Below, piece by piece: positions 54,733 through 63,561 of a stretch of DNA of 64,000 bases. Source of the stretch: JABMQB01 sp963666575 (lineage in GTDB: Bacteria; Bacteroidota; Bacteroidia; Bacteroidales; Prolixibacteraceae); the NCBI GenBank assembly GCA_963666575.2, contig CAXXYG010000012.1, positions 310,001 through 374,000 of the forward strand. The letters are read 5' to 3'. Under the pieces are notes generated by a model. It worked only from the letters and a program-made list of their open reading frames with translations, did not search any database and was not told where the DNA came from. Positions within the stretch are counted from its first letter, which is position 1; each line of letters opens with the position of its first letter. Both the position numbers and the translations under genes were made by a program.

Positions 54733-56988
54733 ATGACATTAAATTTTTCAAAATTGTTTGACTTATTACTTATTAAAATAACCAGGAACCGAATGGTAAT
54801 CCTTGGCTTTTTAGTCCTGTTTTTATCTGTATTTTCTTCCGCCAAAGGGCAGGAATCAGAACGAAACATTTCTGTAAAATATATTACGGGAAATATAAAA
54901 CTGGATGGAGTTCTGGATGAAGCAGGGTGGCAAACTGCCGATAAGGGTGGCAACTTTTGGCAGTTTTTCCCAACCGATTCAGCCATGTCTAAATTATCTA
55001 CTGAGTTTAAGTTAGTTTACGATGATCATTTTCTGTATATTGGTATTCGTGGGGAAGCTGCGTCTGATAAATATGTAGTTTCTTCTCTCCGTCGCGACTT
55101 TAGAGGTACCACCAGCGATAATGTTACACTCATGTTTGATACTTTTAAGGATGGTAACACAGCCTTCCTTTTTGGTATGACTCCTTATGGTGTGCAGCGC
55201 GAGGCTTTTATTTCACAAGGAGGAGCAGCAGCAGGATTTAATCCTAACTGGGACCAGAAGTGGCAGCTGGAAAGCAAAATATACGATGGTTATTTTATAT
55301 TAGAAGCAGCTATTCCGCTGACATCAATCAAATTTAATGAAGGAGAAACTGAATGGAGGGTGCAATGTTACCGATGGGATATAGGTGCCAACGAACAAAG
55401 TGCCTGGGCTCATGTACCGCAAAACCAACTGTTGTCGAGCCTGGCGTTTATGGGTAAAATGACCTTTGAAAAACCATTGGGAAAATCACATACCCCTTTT
55501 GCAATTATTCCTTATATGAATACACTCACTTCAAAAGATTTTGAGTTAGGAACCACCGATAGTAAATTACAATTTGGTGGCGATGCAAAAGTGTCAATTG
55601 GTAACAGTATGAACCTCGATATCACTGTAAATCCTGATTTTTCGAATGTGGAAGTAGATGCCATATTTACAAACCTTACCCGGTTCGAAGTATTCCTTCC
55701 TGAAAGGCGTCAGTTTTTTATCGATAACAGTGATTTATTCGGGAGTTTTGGAAGTGCAAGGGATGCCATTCCGTTTTTTTCACGTAGAATTGGCCTGGCC
55801 CGTAATAATGCCGGCAATTTAATTGAGAACAGGATTCTTGGTGGTGTCAGATTGAGTGGAAAACTAAGTGATGATTGGCGCCTGGGATTTCTGAATGTTC
55901 AAACCGGAGAAGATATTAGTAATGGTATTGCTTCCAATAACAATACAATGTTTGCAGTGCAGAAAATGGTTTTTTCACGTTCCAATATCGGGCTTTTTAT
56001 GGTCAACAGGCAGGCTTTTAAAGAATACGATTTCCTATCGGGTTCGAATGAGTACAACCGCGTATTTGGTATTGATTATAATCTCGCTTCGGCAAATGAT
56101 AGATGGATTGGAAAATTCTACCTGCACAAATCGTTACAGCCCGATGACAAAAAAGGAAATTTATCTTCTCAGGCTTACCTTATTTACAATACCCGAAAGT
56201 GGCGTTTATCAAGCGATTTTGTGTATGTTGATCAGGATTTTACATCCGACCTTGGTTTTATTCCACGAAAAGATATTTTTAAGATTGGGAACTCGGTAAC
56301 ACGTACTTTTTATCCTTCAAATGGAACGATTAACAGTAATAGTTTTCGATTGCTATCGTTAAGGTGGTTTCGTCCAAATCTGGATTTAAAACAAACCGAT
56401 TATGAATATAGATTTACCTGGACAGCCGAATTTAAGAATCAATCTGAGCTTGAGGTCAATTTAAAAAACAACTATGTTTTTCTGTTAAGAGATTTTGATC
56501 CAACCCGTACCCCGGGTGGAGTTCCGTTGCCTGGAAATAAAAGTTATACGTTTAACCAATTTGAAGCGAGTTATCAATCGAACCTGGCCAACTTGTTTAC
56601 TTATAATTTGGAAACCACAGCAGGGCAGTTTTACAATGGAAACATTTTTTCGGTGGGTGGTGAATTTGCTTACCGTGTACAGCCCTGGGCATCGTTTAGT
56701 GTAGCCTTAAATTACGACGGTATTCGGTTACCCGAACCACACTCAAATGCCGATTTGTGGTTAGTAAGTCCAAAAGCTGACATTACTTTCAGTAAATCAC
56801 TGTTTTGGTCCACCCTGGCACAGTATAGTAGTCAGCGTAAAAATTTGGGTATCAACTCTCGTTTGCAATGGCGTTTTGCCCCACTTTCTGATTTACACCT
56901 GGTTTATAATGATAATTATTTTACTGAAGATTTTGCCCCACGGTTTCGCTCAATCAACCTGAAGTTGACCTATTGGCTGAATATATAG
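54733..56988 (+). CDS. DUF5916 protein with CBM9-like domain, outer membrane
   Basis: The 751-residue protein has an export signal (about 21-39, ending KGQE); the start could also be ATG 54793. A CBM9-like sugar-binding domain spans about 45-225 (ITGNIKLDGVLDEAGWQTAD, VYDDHFLYIGIRGEA, FDTFKDGNTAFLFGMTPYGV, AAIPLTSIKFNEGETEWRVQ). The remainder is the DUF5916 domain, predicted as an outer-membrane barrel: VNPDFSNVEVDAIFTNLTRF, FLPERRQFFIDNSDLFGSFG, FFSRRIGLARNNAGNLIENR and a C-terminal NLKLTYWLNI strand. DUF5916 proteins are frequent in Bacteroidota with no assigned role. It is separate from the preceding row by 252 bases with a repeat. Confidence 0.85.
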   Translation: MTLNFSKLFDLLLIKITRNRMVILGFLVLFLSVFSSAKGQESERNISVKYITGNIKLDGVLDEAGWQTADKGGNFWQFFPTDSAMSKLSTEFKLVYDDHFLYIGIRGEAASDKYVVSSLRRDFRGTTSDNVTLMFDTFKDGNTAFLFGMTPYGVQREAFISQGGAAAGFNPNWDQKWQLESKIYDGYFILEAAIPLTSIKFNEGETEWRVQCYRWDIGANEQSAWAHVPQNQLLSSLAFMGKMTFEKPLGKSHTPFAIIPYMNTLTSKDFELGTTDSKLQFGGDAKVSIGNSMNLDITVNPDFSNVEVDAIFTNLTRFEVFLPERRQFFIDNSDLFGSFGSARDAIPFFSRRIGLARNNAGNLIENRILGGVRLSGKLSDDWRLGFLNVQTGEDISNGIASNNNTMFAVQKMVFSRSNIGLFMVNRQAFKEYDFLSGSNEYNRVFGIDYNLASANDRWIGKFYLHKSLQPDDKKGNLSSQAYLIYNTRKWRLSSDFVYVDQDFTSDLGFIPRKDIFKIGNSVTRTFYPSNGTINSNSFRLLSLRWFRPNLDLKQTDYEYRFTWTAEFKNQSELEVNLKNNYVFLLRDFDPTRTPGGVPLPGNKSYTFNQFEASYQSNLANLFTYNLETTAGQFYNGNIFSVGGEFAYRVQPWASFSVALNYDGIRLPEPHSNADLWLVSPKADITFSKSLFWSTLAQYSSQRKNLGINSRLQWRFAPLSDLHLVYNDNYFTEDFAPRFRSINLKLTYWLNI

Positions 56989-57042
56989 TATTACGATGAA
57001 AAATGATGTTGGTTCAAATAGAAGAAGAGTAGATGGATCTGC

Positions 57043-57759
57043 CTAAAATTTAATAAGATTGAACCTGTTTTTCTGAATATTAAAAACCAGTAGTTTACCG
57101 CTGATTACTTCACCGTATCCGGTAATAATTTTAATAATTTCATTGGCTTGAAGTGTCCCTGCAATTCCGGGCAAAACTCCGATTAAACCAATGTCATTTT
57201 CGTTGTAAATACCATCATTAGGAATATGGGGAAATAAATCAGAATAGGTTGGCCCTTCCTGATAATTAAAAACACTTATTTGTCCCTCAAAATTTAATAC
57301 CGAGGCGAAGGCCAGCGGTTTATTTAATTTTGCTGAAACCGACCCGGTAAGTGCTCTTGTTTTGTAGTTATCACTGCAGTCGGCAATAACATCATAATTT
57401 GCTATAAGATTCTCAGCATTTTCCTCATTTAACCTTAAATCAGAAGTATGGATATCCATTTCAGGATATAAAGCTGTTAGTTTCTGAGCCGCAATTTTTA
57501 CTTTTTTTAAGCCAACTTCTGCAGCAGTATATAATACTTGCCGTTGCAGATTTGAAATAGTAACCGTATCGTCATCAACAATACCAATTGATCCAACTCC
57601 GGCCGCAGCCAGATAAATCAGTAGCGGACTTCCCAATCCGCCAGCACCAACTACTAAAACACGGGCATTTTTCAGTTTTTTTTGTCCTTCCAAACCCATT
57701 TCTGGTAATGAGAAATGACGAGTAAACCGGGCTAAATCTTCTTTACTTAGTTGTTTCAT
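57043..57759 (-). CDS. moeB: MoeB/ThiF-type sulfur-carrier adenylyltransferase
   Basis: I start at ATG 57759; a longer frame to 57903 overlaps moaE heavily. The 238-residue protein has the E1-like adenylation fold: LARFTRHFSLPEMGLEGQKK, the nucleotide loop VLVVGAGGLGSPLLIYLAAA, GIVDDDTVTISNLQRQVLYT, VIADCSDNYKTRALTGSVSA and GVLPGIAGTLQANEIIKIIT. MoeB adenylates the C-terminal glycine of MoaD in molybdopterin synthesis. No rhodanese domain is present. The usual zinc-binding cysteine pairs of MoeB are not obvious (EGPTYSDLFP is present instead of CYRCLFP), so ThiF-like relatives cannot be excluded. Neighbours moaD and moaE support MoeB. Confidence 0.88.
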   Translation of the reverse strand: MKQLSKEDLARFTRHFSLPEMGLEGQKKLKNARVLVVGAGGLGSPLLIYLAAAGVGSIGIVDDDTVTISNLQRQVLYTAAEVGLKKVKIAAQKLTALYPEMDIHTSDLRLNEENAENLIANYDVIADCSDNYKTRALTGSVSAKLNKPLAFASVLNFEGQISVFNYQEGPTYSDLFPHIPNDGIYNENDIGLIGVLPGIAGTLQANEIIKIITGYGEVISGKLLVFNIQKNRFNLIKF

Positions 57760-58210
57760 GGGGATGATTGTGTTCGTAGTCATGAGGGTTTGTGTGGCAA
57801 TCGCAGTTTTGCCCCCATTCGCTTGTGCCATCTGCATAAAACTCATGTTTCCAAATGGGTACTTCATTTTTAACTCTGTCGATGATGTAACGATTGGCAT
57901 CATAGGCTTCTTTACGATGCCCTGAGCCTGTAATTACGACTACAGCACACCCACTTATATCTATTTTTCCAAGGCGGTGAACACACACTGCCTGATTGAG
58001 ATTAAACCTGTTAATAGCTTCCTCTAAAATCTGGCCTATCATTTTATCGGCCATGGGTTCATAGGCTTCGTATTCCAGGTGAATAACTTCTTTTCCTTTG
58101 TTATTACTTCGAACTTCACCACTAAAAAGCACCATAGCGCCACTGTTTGGATGGTGGAATTGATCAAAAAGTTCACTGTAGTTTATACCGTTGTTTTGTA
58201 TGTGTTTCAT
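57743..58210 (-). CDS. moaE: Molybdopterin synthase catalytic subunit MoaE
   Basis: The 155-residue protein shows the MoaE pattern: GAMVLFSGEVRSNNKGKEVI, LEYEAYEPMADKMI, VHRLGKIDISGCAVVVITGS, GHRKEAYDANRYIIDRVKNE and the catalytic-lysine segment VPIWKHEFYADGTSEW. MoaE joins MoaD to convert cyclic pyranopterin phosphate to molybdopterin. Family length is about 140-150; this one ends in a His-rich tail (CDCHTNPHDYEHNHPHETTK) that looks able to bind metal. Its stop overlaps the moeB start by 17 bases. Confidence 0.93.
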   Translation of the reverse strand: MKHIQNNGINYSELFDQFHHPNSGAMVLFSGEVRSNNKGKEVIHLEYEAYEPMADKMIGQILEEAINRFNLNQAVCVHRLGKIDISGCAVVVITGSGHRKEAYDANRYIIDRVKNEVPIWKHEFYADGTSEWGQNCDCHTNPHDYEHNHPHETTK

Positions 58211-58220
58211 AATTTATAAG

Positions 58221-58463
58221 CTATCCTCCACTTGAGGGTGGAATCAAAAACACTGTGTTTTCTGATTTTAGTATATCGGTTAACAAAACAAATTCCTCGT
58301 TTACAGCAATCCTGCTGCTTGTTAAAACTTCTTTTGCCTCCGGTTTTAATGCAACCAATTGGTCGATAATTTTTGAATACGGTGCCCCTGATTCAATACT
58401 CACAGATATTTCGCTTCCAAAAAATTTTCGAAGCCCTGCAAAACAGATAATTTTTATGATCAT
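58221..58463 (-). CDS. moaD: Molybdopterin synthase sulfur-carrier subunit MoaD
   Basis: The 80-residue protein has the ubiquitin-like MoaD fold with the obligatory C-terminal Gly-Gly (FLIPPSSGG). Landmarks are IICFAGLRKFFGSEISVSIE and ALKPEAKEVLTSSRIAVNEE. Its terminal glycine is thiocarboxylated after activation by MoeB and donates sulfur in the MoaE-MoaD complex. The start lies 1 base after the moaA stop, and a Shine-Dalgarno (GGAGG) is provided by the last codons of moaA. Confidence 0.93.
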   Translation of the reverse strand: MIIKIICFAGLRKFFGSEISVSIESGAPYSKIIDQLVALKPEAKEVLTSSRIAVNEEFVLLTDILKSENTVFLIPPSSGG

Positions 58464-58464
58464 T

Positions 58465-59439
58465 TTATCCTCCTATGTTTCTCATTGATAATGTACTTCC
58501 ATGGAATTTTACCGGTTGTTTTAAGCCTAGTAAACCTTTCAGTTTTTCTGTTAATTGGCCATCATCGTTAATAGCCGGCGATAATTTTTCACCATACGAA
58601 TTGCTAAGGCAACCAAAAAAATAACCTTTGCTATCCATCCGAAGCCGGTTACAGTCGTGGCAAAACGGAGTAGATTCGTTGGCAATTATTCCAAAAAACC
58701 CGTTTTCTGAAGTTTGCCAGTAATGTGCTGTTTCAGCATAATCTCTTGGTATTTTTTTAATACTGTATTTTTTTTGAATGACATTTAGTATTTCTCCTTC
58801 AGAAAAAAAGAGGCCATTTTTTGACTCATACAAATGCCCCATTTTCATTAATTCAAGGAAACGTACTTTAATTCCTAAATTGGTAGCATAATCGAGAAGT
58901 GGAATAATTTGCGATTCATTTTTCTCTCGCATAATTACCGAGTTCAGTTTTACATTCATTCCAGCTTTCACAGCAGCTTCAATTCCCTGAAAAACGCGTG
59001 TGGTATTTGGATGACGTGCTATTTGGTTAAAAATTTCCTTATCGATGGCATCGATAGAAATGTTCACTGATTTTACGCCGGCATCAAATAGTTTTGAAGC
59101 CTTCTCTTTCAGGTAATAGGCATTTGTTGTAAGTCGTATATCCCTAATCCCTATTTCCTGAATACCATTAATCAACTGGAAAAGGTCGGAATATAATAGT
59201 GGCTCTCCTCCGGTTAGCCGGATACTTTTTAAATGTGTCAAACGATGCACAGACGCAATTAATCTTACAAATTCATCTACACTTAGGTTTTTTTCAGAAC
59301 CTTCAGCGCCGGGTTTCTGAATCGAGATTTTGCCTATTTCGTCGCTGACGCAATAAACACACGCAAAATTACAGGTATTTAATAAACTAATCCTCAGCTT
59401 TTCAAATCTTCTTCCCAGTTTATCCTCAATTATTGACAT
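58465..59439 (-). CDS. moaA: GTP 3',8-cyclase MoaA (radical SAM)
   Basis: The 324-residue protein has the radical-SAM cluster motif CNFACVYC near residue 22-29, LTGGEPLLYSDLFQL, NISIDAIDKEIFNQI, MREKNESQIIPLLDYA, VRFLELMKMG and the second cluster region FCHDCNRLRMDSKGYFFGC near the C-terminus. It ends in Gly-Gly (STLSMRNIGG), required for MoaA catalysis. It performs the first step of molybdenum cofactor synthesis from GTP. It heads a minus-strand operon moaA-moaD-moaE-moeB; moaC, moeA and mogA are not in the window. The gene is divergent from the molybdo-hydroxylase genes. Confidence 0.95.
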   Translation of the reverse strand: MSIIEDKLGRRFEKLRISLLNTCNFACVYCVSDEIGKISIQKPGAEGSEKNLSVDEFVRLIASVHRLTHLKSIRLTGGEPLLYSDLFQLINGIQEIGIRDIRLTTNAYYLKEKASKLFDAGVKSVNISIDAIDKEIFNQIARHPNTTRVFQGIEAAVKAGMNVKLNSVIMREKNESQIIPLLDYATNLGIKVRFLELMKMGHLYESKNGLFFSEGEILNVIQKKYSIKKIPRDYAETAHYWQTSENGFFGIIANESTPFCHDCNRLRMDSKGYFFGCLSNSYGEKLSPAINDDGQLTEKLKGLLGLKQPVKFHGSTLSMRNIGG

Positions 59440-59753
59440 GCATTATTTAACTAAAAAGTACCCTTGATTGTTCAGCTAATTCATACTTTAAAGTATTTTT
59501 TTTATCGTTTTTATAGCGGTAGGGAATACCAAAAGGTTCGATGATGTTTTTATGTATTCAAAATATGGTATGATTAAGAAGGATAAAAAAAATTATTTAC
59601 TCTTAAACAAGCAGGGGCTTTTGCTTGTTATATATTTGATTCATAAAATTTTATCGAATCTGAATAGTGTATTTTAAAGTGGTTTAAATAAATTTTTATG
59701 ATCGATTAACTAAACTATTTACCTCATAATTAGCAAATTAACAATCAAATAGT
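59440..59753. other. Divergent intergenic region between moaA and the molybdo-hydroxylase operon
   Basis: No gene was seen in these 314 bases. The plus-strand side holds TATATTTG (59631-59638), preceded by an inverted repeat AACAAGC (59606-59612) / GCTTGTT (59623-59629). No known Moco riboswitch pattern was recognised by eye. A promoter for moaA was not resolved. Confidence 0.5.
59631..59638 (+). promoter_or_regulatory. -7 box for the molybdo-hydroxylase operon, next to an inverted repeat
   Basis: TATATTTG matches TAnnTTTG, 115 bases before the start at 59754. The inverted repeat AACAAGC/GCTTGTT with a 10-base spacer ends two bases upstream of it, a likely operator position. No clear -33 element was seen. 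Confidence 0.4.
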
Positions 59754-60209
59754 ATGGCAATTTTTAATCTTAAAATTAACGGGAAAGTGCGTCAAGTAGA
59801 TGTTGATCCTTCAACACCATTGTTATGGGTACTTCGTGATCATTTAAATCTATTAGGAACTAAATATGGATGCGGTGTTGCACAATGTGGTGCTTGTACC
59901 ATTCACCTTGATGGCAAAGCGGCTCGGTCATGCATAACCTTTGTCGATTCGGTTGGAGACAAAGAAATAACAACCATTGAAGGTCTTTCAGAAAACGGCG
60001 GACACCCGGTTCAAAAAGCCTGGATCGCACATGATGTGGCTCAGTGTGGTTATTGCCAGCCTGGTCAGATTATGACGGCAACTGCGCTTTTAAACGAAAA
60101 TCCTCATCCAAACGATGAGGAAATCGAAACCGCAATGAATGGGAATATTTGTCGTTGTGGTACTTACACTCGTATTAAAGAAGCAATAAAAACAGCTGCC
60201 AAATCGTAA
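59754..60209 (+). CDS. (2Fe-2S)-binding subunit of a molybdo-hydroxylase (xanthine dehydrogenase family)
   Basis: The 151-residue protein has an N-terminal plant-ferredoxin-type cluster at about 40-63 (GCGVAQCGACTIHLDGKAAR, followed by SC) and a C-terminal second cluster (QCGYCQPGQIMTATALL, NICRCGTYTRIKEA). This is the normal small electron-transfer subunit of the xanthine dehydrogenase/isoquinoline-1-oxidoreductase family. The large subunit gene follows 57 bases later. The subunit itself has no signal peptide, so it is probably carried through the Tat system with the large subunit. Confidence 0.94.
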   Translation: MAIFNLKINGKVRQVDVDPSTPLLWVLRDHLNLLGTKYGCGVAQCGACTIHLDGKAARSCITFVDSVGDKEITTIEGLSENGGHPVQKAWIAHDVAQCGYCQPGQIMTATALLNENPHPNDEEIETAMNGNICRCGTYTRIKEAIKTAAKS

Positions 60210-60266
60210 GATTATTCTTATGGAATTTGCTGGTTTTAGAAGGAATTTAATTTTAAATCACACATT

Positions 60267-62520
60267 ATGACACTTGTTAAAACTACATACAACAGACGTT
60301 CGTTTTTGAAAACTTCAGTAGCAGCTGGTGGAGGATTATTAATTGGTTTTAGCTGGCTGGCTTCGGCTTGTTCGGCGGAAACTCCCAAAGGATTAAAACT
60401 TCCTGATGAATGGTTCGAAATAAACGGATATATAAAAATCGGGGAAAACGGAGTGGTTACCATTTATTCTCCCAATCCTGAAATTGGGCAGAACGTAAAA
60501 ACTTCGATGCCCATGATCGTTGCTGAAGAACTTGATGTAGACTGGAAAAATGTATTGGTGGAACAAGCACCCTTAAATACAAAAAAGTATGTCCGCCAAT
60601 TGGCTGGAGGAAGTGACTCAATCAGATCCAGCTGGACAGGATTAAGAATGGCCGGCGCTACGGCACGTACTATGTTACGCCAGGCCGCCGCTAACGAATG
60701 GAAAGTTCCATTAGCGGAAATAAATACTGAAAACGGAATAATTCAACATACTGGTAGCAGTAAAAAAGCCGGTTATGGTGATTTTGCTTCGGCTGCAGCC
60801 CAATTGCAGGCTCCCGAAGAAGTGGAAGTAAAAGATTTAAATGAATTCAAAATAATTGGCAGTTCGCGGAAGAATGTGGATGGACACGGAATTGTTACTG
60901 GAAAACCTTTATTCGGACTCGATTATAAAGTAGACGGAATGCTTACTGCGATGATTATTCATCCACCGGCCTTTGGTTTGAAACTAAAATCATACAATCC
61001 GGAAGAGGTGAAAAATATGCCGGGAATCAAAGATGTTTTTACCATAAAAACGTATAACGACGATTACAAAAGACAGTGGAGTGATACCGTATCATTTTCT
61101 GAATTGGTTGCCGTGGTTGGTAACTCAACATACGAAGTGATGATGGCTAAAATGATGTTAAATGTTGAATGGGAACCATTTACAGATCAGAAATATAGTG
61201 CTGCAGGTTGGGGTGGAAATTCACAGGAAGTAACAGTGCCTGCCGGATTGGAGAGCACCGCCGATCACTATGCAAAAATGAAAGCTGCAGCAGCCAAACC
61301 TGGCAAAATCGACCGTAGAGATGGAAACCCGGAAGCAGCATTTAAAAAGGCCGCCAAAGTAATTGAACGCACTTATTCTGCACCATTTTTGGCACACAAC
61401 CCGATGGAACCTCAAAACTTTTTTGCCGATGTAAAAGAGAATAAAGCGGTATTGGTAGGGCCAATTCAAAGTCCAGAATATATGCAGAAAACTGTGGCTG
61501 AACGATTGGGATTTCCGCTGGAAAATATTGAAGTACAAATGACACGGATGGGTGGCGGTTTTGGCCGACGTTTGTACGGGCATTTTATGGTAGAAGTGGC
61601 ATTGATTTCACAAAAAATGAAAACACCTGTTCAACTTGTTTATACCCGCGAAGATGATATGACTTTTGGTATTTACCGCCCAATGTACCATGCTGTGTAC
61701 AGCGCTGCTCTTGATGCCGACAATAATTTGCTGGCTTTTCATGTGAAGATGGGTGGAATACCCGAAAATGCAGAACATGCCAATCGTTTTCCGGCTGGAG
61801 CCTTAGATAATTACCTGGCAGAAAGCTGGGCCATTAAATCTAATATTAGTGTGGGAGCAATGCGTGCTCCGGGATCAAATTTCCATGCAGCTGCTGAACA
61901 ATCATTCTTAGATGAATTAGCTGAAGAAATGGGGCAGGATCCAATTCAGTTTCGTCTGGATTTGTTGAAACGTGCACAGGAAAATCCAGTAGGAGAGCGT
62001 AACGATTACGATGCAGCACGTTATGCCGGAGTTTTGGAGTTGGTTCGTGAAAAATCGGGTTGGGATACTAATTCAGAAGGAAAGAACCGTGGAGTGGCAG
62101 CTTATTTTTGCCACAACAGTTATACTGCACAGGTGTTAGACATTGTTATGAAAGATGGAGAACCAATTGTCGAGAAAGTATACAATGTAAACGACTGTGG
62201 TATTGTGGTTAATCCGGATGCAGCCATTAATATGACCGAAGGATCGATAGTTGATGGAATTGGGACTGCTATGTACGGTGAAATTACTTTTTAACCAGGG
62301 CGAACCTCAACAAAATAATTTCGACGGGTACCGAATGATACGCCATGCAGAAGCTCCGAAAAAAATTGAGGTGTTTTTTGTGGAAAATAATATTCATCCA
62401 ACAGGTTTAGGCGAACCACCTTATCCTCCAGTGATGGCTGCACTTGCTAATGCTATGTATAAGGCTACCGGAACACGCTACTACCATCAGCCTTTTGTGA
62501 AAAATAAATTTGAAGTTTAA
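60267..62520 (+). CDS. Molybdopterin-binding subunit of molybdo-hydroxylase (IorB-like), interrupted by a frameshift
   Basis: The N-terminus carries a twin-arginine signal (RRSFLKTS, then hydrophobic residues to about 35). The main part is the isoquinoline-1-oxidoreductase-beta-like large subunit: GENGVVTIYSPNPEIGQNVK, RQLAGGSDSIRSSWTGLR, HGIVTGKPLFGLDYKVDGML, MTRMGGGFGRRLYGHFMVEV and GAMRAPGSNFHAAAEQSFLD. At a T5 run (62288-62292) the frame breaks and a stop appears. Removing one T restores a 750-residue protein reading GEITFNQGEPQQNNFDGYRM, ending with GLGEPPYPPVMAALANAMYK, where the Glu of GxGEPP is the family's catalytic base. The first frame alone would lack it. The family hydroxylates aldehydes or N-heterocycles. 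The substrate is not identifiable. Confidence 0.9.
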
Positions 62521-62544
62521 TAAGTCTGGAAAAATTTATTTGCG

Positions 62545-63561
62545 ATGACACACGAGATTTTGCAGCTTTTTGAAACCATTAGAATCTGGCAGCAGTTAGG
62601 AAAAAAAGCTGTTTTTGTTTCAGTAGTTGCTTTGGAAGGATCTTCCTACCGTAGACCGGGAGTGCGAATGATAATCAGCGAAAATGGAGATTCTGTAGGT
62701 GCTGTGAGTGGTGGTTGTGTTGAAAAGGAAATTGAGCGACAAGCACAAACTGTTTTTCAAACCGGGAAGGCAAAAATAATGGCTTACGATGGCCGGTTAC
62801 GAATTGGTTGTGAAGGTGTTATCCACCTACTAATTGAACCTGTTTTTCTTTCTGAAGAACTTTTAATTGATTTTGAAACAGAAGTTGAACAAAGAAATAA
62901 GTTCCGTATGGATACTTATTTTTATCGAAAGGTGGGCGAATATACAAATACAGGAACCATAATAAACCTTAATAAGAAAAGTTATTCTTTAAATCCAACT
63001 TTTAATACCCAATTGGTAAAAGGCCAGGAGTGTTTTTCACAAACTTTTAATCCGGTTTTTCAGCTTTATATTTTTGGTGCCGAACACGATGCCGTTGAAT
63101 TAAGTAAAGCAGCAAGCTTATTGGGTTGGAAAGTTACTGTTGTGGCATCGGCTGATGAGTCAAAATCATGTGACTATTTTCCCGGAGCTACTTCGTTAAT
63201 TTCACCTACGTTCGAAAATATCGATACATCCTTTGTAGATGGACAAACGGCTGTGGTTTTAATGACACACAGTTTTAATAAAGATGTTCAATATCTTTTG
63301 GCGCTAAAAGAAATAAAACCTGCTTACCTCGGAATACTGGGGTCAATGAATCGAAGAGAGAGAATTTTGTCAACTTTATTGGAATATGATCCTGAAATTT
63401 CAATCGAATTTTTAGAACAAATATACGGGCCTGCAGGAATTAATATTGGAGCTGAAAGTGCTTCGGAAATTGCGGTATCTATTCTTGCCGAGATTTTAAG
63501 CGTTGTCCGAAATCAACAACCAATGGCACTGAAGGATAAAATAGGAAGTATTCATGGCTAA
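62545..63561 (+). CDS. XdhC/CoxI-family molybdenum cofactor maturation protein
   Basis: The 338-residue protein has an N-terminal XdhC_CoxI domain (FVSVVALEGSSYRRPGVRMI, SVGAVSGGCVEKEIERQAQT) and a C-terminal Rossmann-like XdhC_C domain (FQLYIFGAEHDAVELSKAAS, VVLMTHSFNKDVQYLLALKE, YLGILGSMNRRERILSTLLE). XdhC binds the cofactor, supports its sulfuration and inserts it into the large subunit. It starts 24 bases after the large subunit and overlaps the next gene by 8 bases. Confidence 0.94.
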   Translation: MTHEILQLFETIRIWQQLGKKAVFVSVVALEGSSYRRPGVRMIISENGDSVGAVSGGCVEKEIERQAQTVFQTGKAKIMAYDGRLRIGCEGVIHLLIEPVFLSEELLIDFETEVEQRNKFRMDTYFYRKVGEYTNTGTIINLNKKSYSLNPTFNTQLVKGQECFSQTFNPVFQLYIFGAEHDAVELSKAASLLGWKVTVVASADESKSCDYFPGATSLISPTFENIDTSFVDGQTAVVLMTHSFNKDVQYLLALKEIKPAYLGILGSMNRRERILSTLLEYDPEISIEFLEQIYGPAGINIGAESASEIAVSILAEILSVVRNQQPMALKDKIGSIHG

